64,000 bases of DNA from Sthenelais limicola (Eukaryota > Annelida > Polychaeta > Phyllodocida > Sigalionidae), in the NCBI GenBank assembly GCA_942159475.1, contig OW804097.1:59540986-59604985 (forward strand), in the 5' to 3' direction. Position numbers and translations under genes: made by a program. The notes under the pieces were generated by a model that worked only from the letters and a program-made list of their open reading frames with translations, did no database searches and was not told the DNA's origin. Below, in pieces: positions 63,300-64,000 of the stretch. Position 1 is the stretch's first letter; each line of letters opens with the position of its first letter.

Positions 63300-63744
63300 C
63301 TAAGATAAGCAAGGTGGACGTAAAGCCAATAATTAAAAAAAAATACATCGATTTTTTGGGCTTGTGTTTTTGTTATTGAGGACCTCTGTATAGCCATGGC
63401 TATGCTCGAGTGGAGAGTTCTGTTCTGACAACGAGTGTTCTGTTCTGACAACGAACGGGCAAAATTGTTATAGCCAATAAAAAAAAGTTTTAAAAATCGA
63501 AAAAAACCCACACCAAATCCCATGCTTCATTGCAATTAATGCATCTTAAAAAATACAGATATTTTTGTTAAATAGATCGAAATATTGATAATTTCTGATA
63601 ATATTTTTATTCCCAAATTATCTGGAACATAGATAACAGAATTTTGATGGACATTTATTTTGTAATATTTAGGGCAGTTGTACTTTTTTTGTAGTCGGAA
63701 CAGTTCTTGTCTCGTGGTCAGAATGAATTCATAGGCGTTTAAAT
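63300..63744 (-). other. ATE1 intron, left part
   Basis: No further exon is recognisable. A short direct repeat of TTCTGTTCTGACAACGA occurs at about 63418-63453. Confidence 0.6.
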
Positions 63745-63978
63745 GGATCAGGTCGTCAGAAAATGTACATTTGGCAGCTCTACACATTTAGTAAAGTCTG
63801 CTAAATTAGGCTGAAAATGATAAACACTCGGTACATCTGAGTACATTTGGTATTGCCTTGATTAAAACAATGTGTTCGCTTATGTTGAACTGTATTTTGA
63901 ACCTAATTTTTGTCCTAAATTTGGGTTATTTGAGAGGATTTGTGAAGGTGAATTGTACATTTTCTGGCGACTTGACCC
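63745..63978 (+). mobile_element. Family A MITE, best preserved copy
   Basis: GGATCAGGTCGTCAGAAAATG start, GTACATTTTCTGGCGACTTGACCC end, 234 bp. The body has ATTTAGTAAAGTCTGCTAAA, GGTATTGCCTTGATTAAAAC and GGGTTATTTGAGAGGATT. Confidence 0.92.
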
Positions 63979-64000
63979 TAATAGCCGCAACTCAAGAGAA

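Overview
This window is animal nuclear DNA. It is AT-rich, with many introns, canonical GT-AG splice sites and GC-richer exons, and it is densely populated with small inverted-repeat transposons, tRNA-derived SINEs and decayed LINEs. Gene content and repeat style suggest an invertebrate, most likely a mollusc or another lophotrochozoan; the species cannot be fixed from sequence alone.

Region 1 (1-44109, + strand) is one large gene for a TRPA1-type cation channel. I could assemble 23 in-frame exons plus one alternative exon. From the ATG at 205 they sum to 3726 nt (1241 aa) with every junction in phase. The protein has about 16-17 ankyrin repeats, a pre-S1 linker, six membrane segments with a pore loop, a TRP-like helix and a C-terminal coiled coil. 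Its most notable feature is a pair of homologous 89-nt exons (21212-21300 and 22936-23024). They share the same phases, 17 of 30 encoded residues match, and including both would break the frame, so they look mutually exclusive and would swap part of two ankyrin repeats. By alignment from memory to human TRPA1, four of five electrophile-sensing cysteines of the pre-S1 region are absent, while the four-residue S2-S3 calcium site is intact. This suggests a channel gated by something other than electrophiles.

Region 2 (44110-53200) holds the probable long 3' UTR of the channel gene, a 21-bp minisatellite (about 44547-45145) and many transposon copies. A candidate poly(A) signal lies at 48620.

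Region 3 (about 53200-54933, + strand) is a complete tetraspanin whose coding region is one exon (231 aa), with a possible 5' UTR intron and a MITE in the 5' UTR.

Region 4 (57979 to the right edge, - strand) is the C-terminal part of arginyl-tRNA--protein transferase (ATE1): four exons, with the 5' exons beyond the window.

Between and inside these genes lie several recurrent element families. (A) A roughly 230-bp MITE with GGGTCA...TGACCC ends, about 20 copies. (B) A 100-190-bp MITE with CAGTCTAGGCTCAGAG ends, about 9 copies. (C) A TTAA-flanked, piggyBac-type MITE, 6 copies. (D) hAT-like CAGGGTTC elements. (E) A 1.55-kb element with GGGGCCATCCACAAATGACG ends. (F) A MITE with about 40-bp TGTGATGT ends. 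(G) tRNA-derived SINEs. (H) Two clear LINE fragments and a doubtful third. There are also several perfect palindromes and a 160-nt hairpin. The three genes show no sign of working together; they are ordinary metazoan neighbours.
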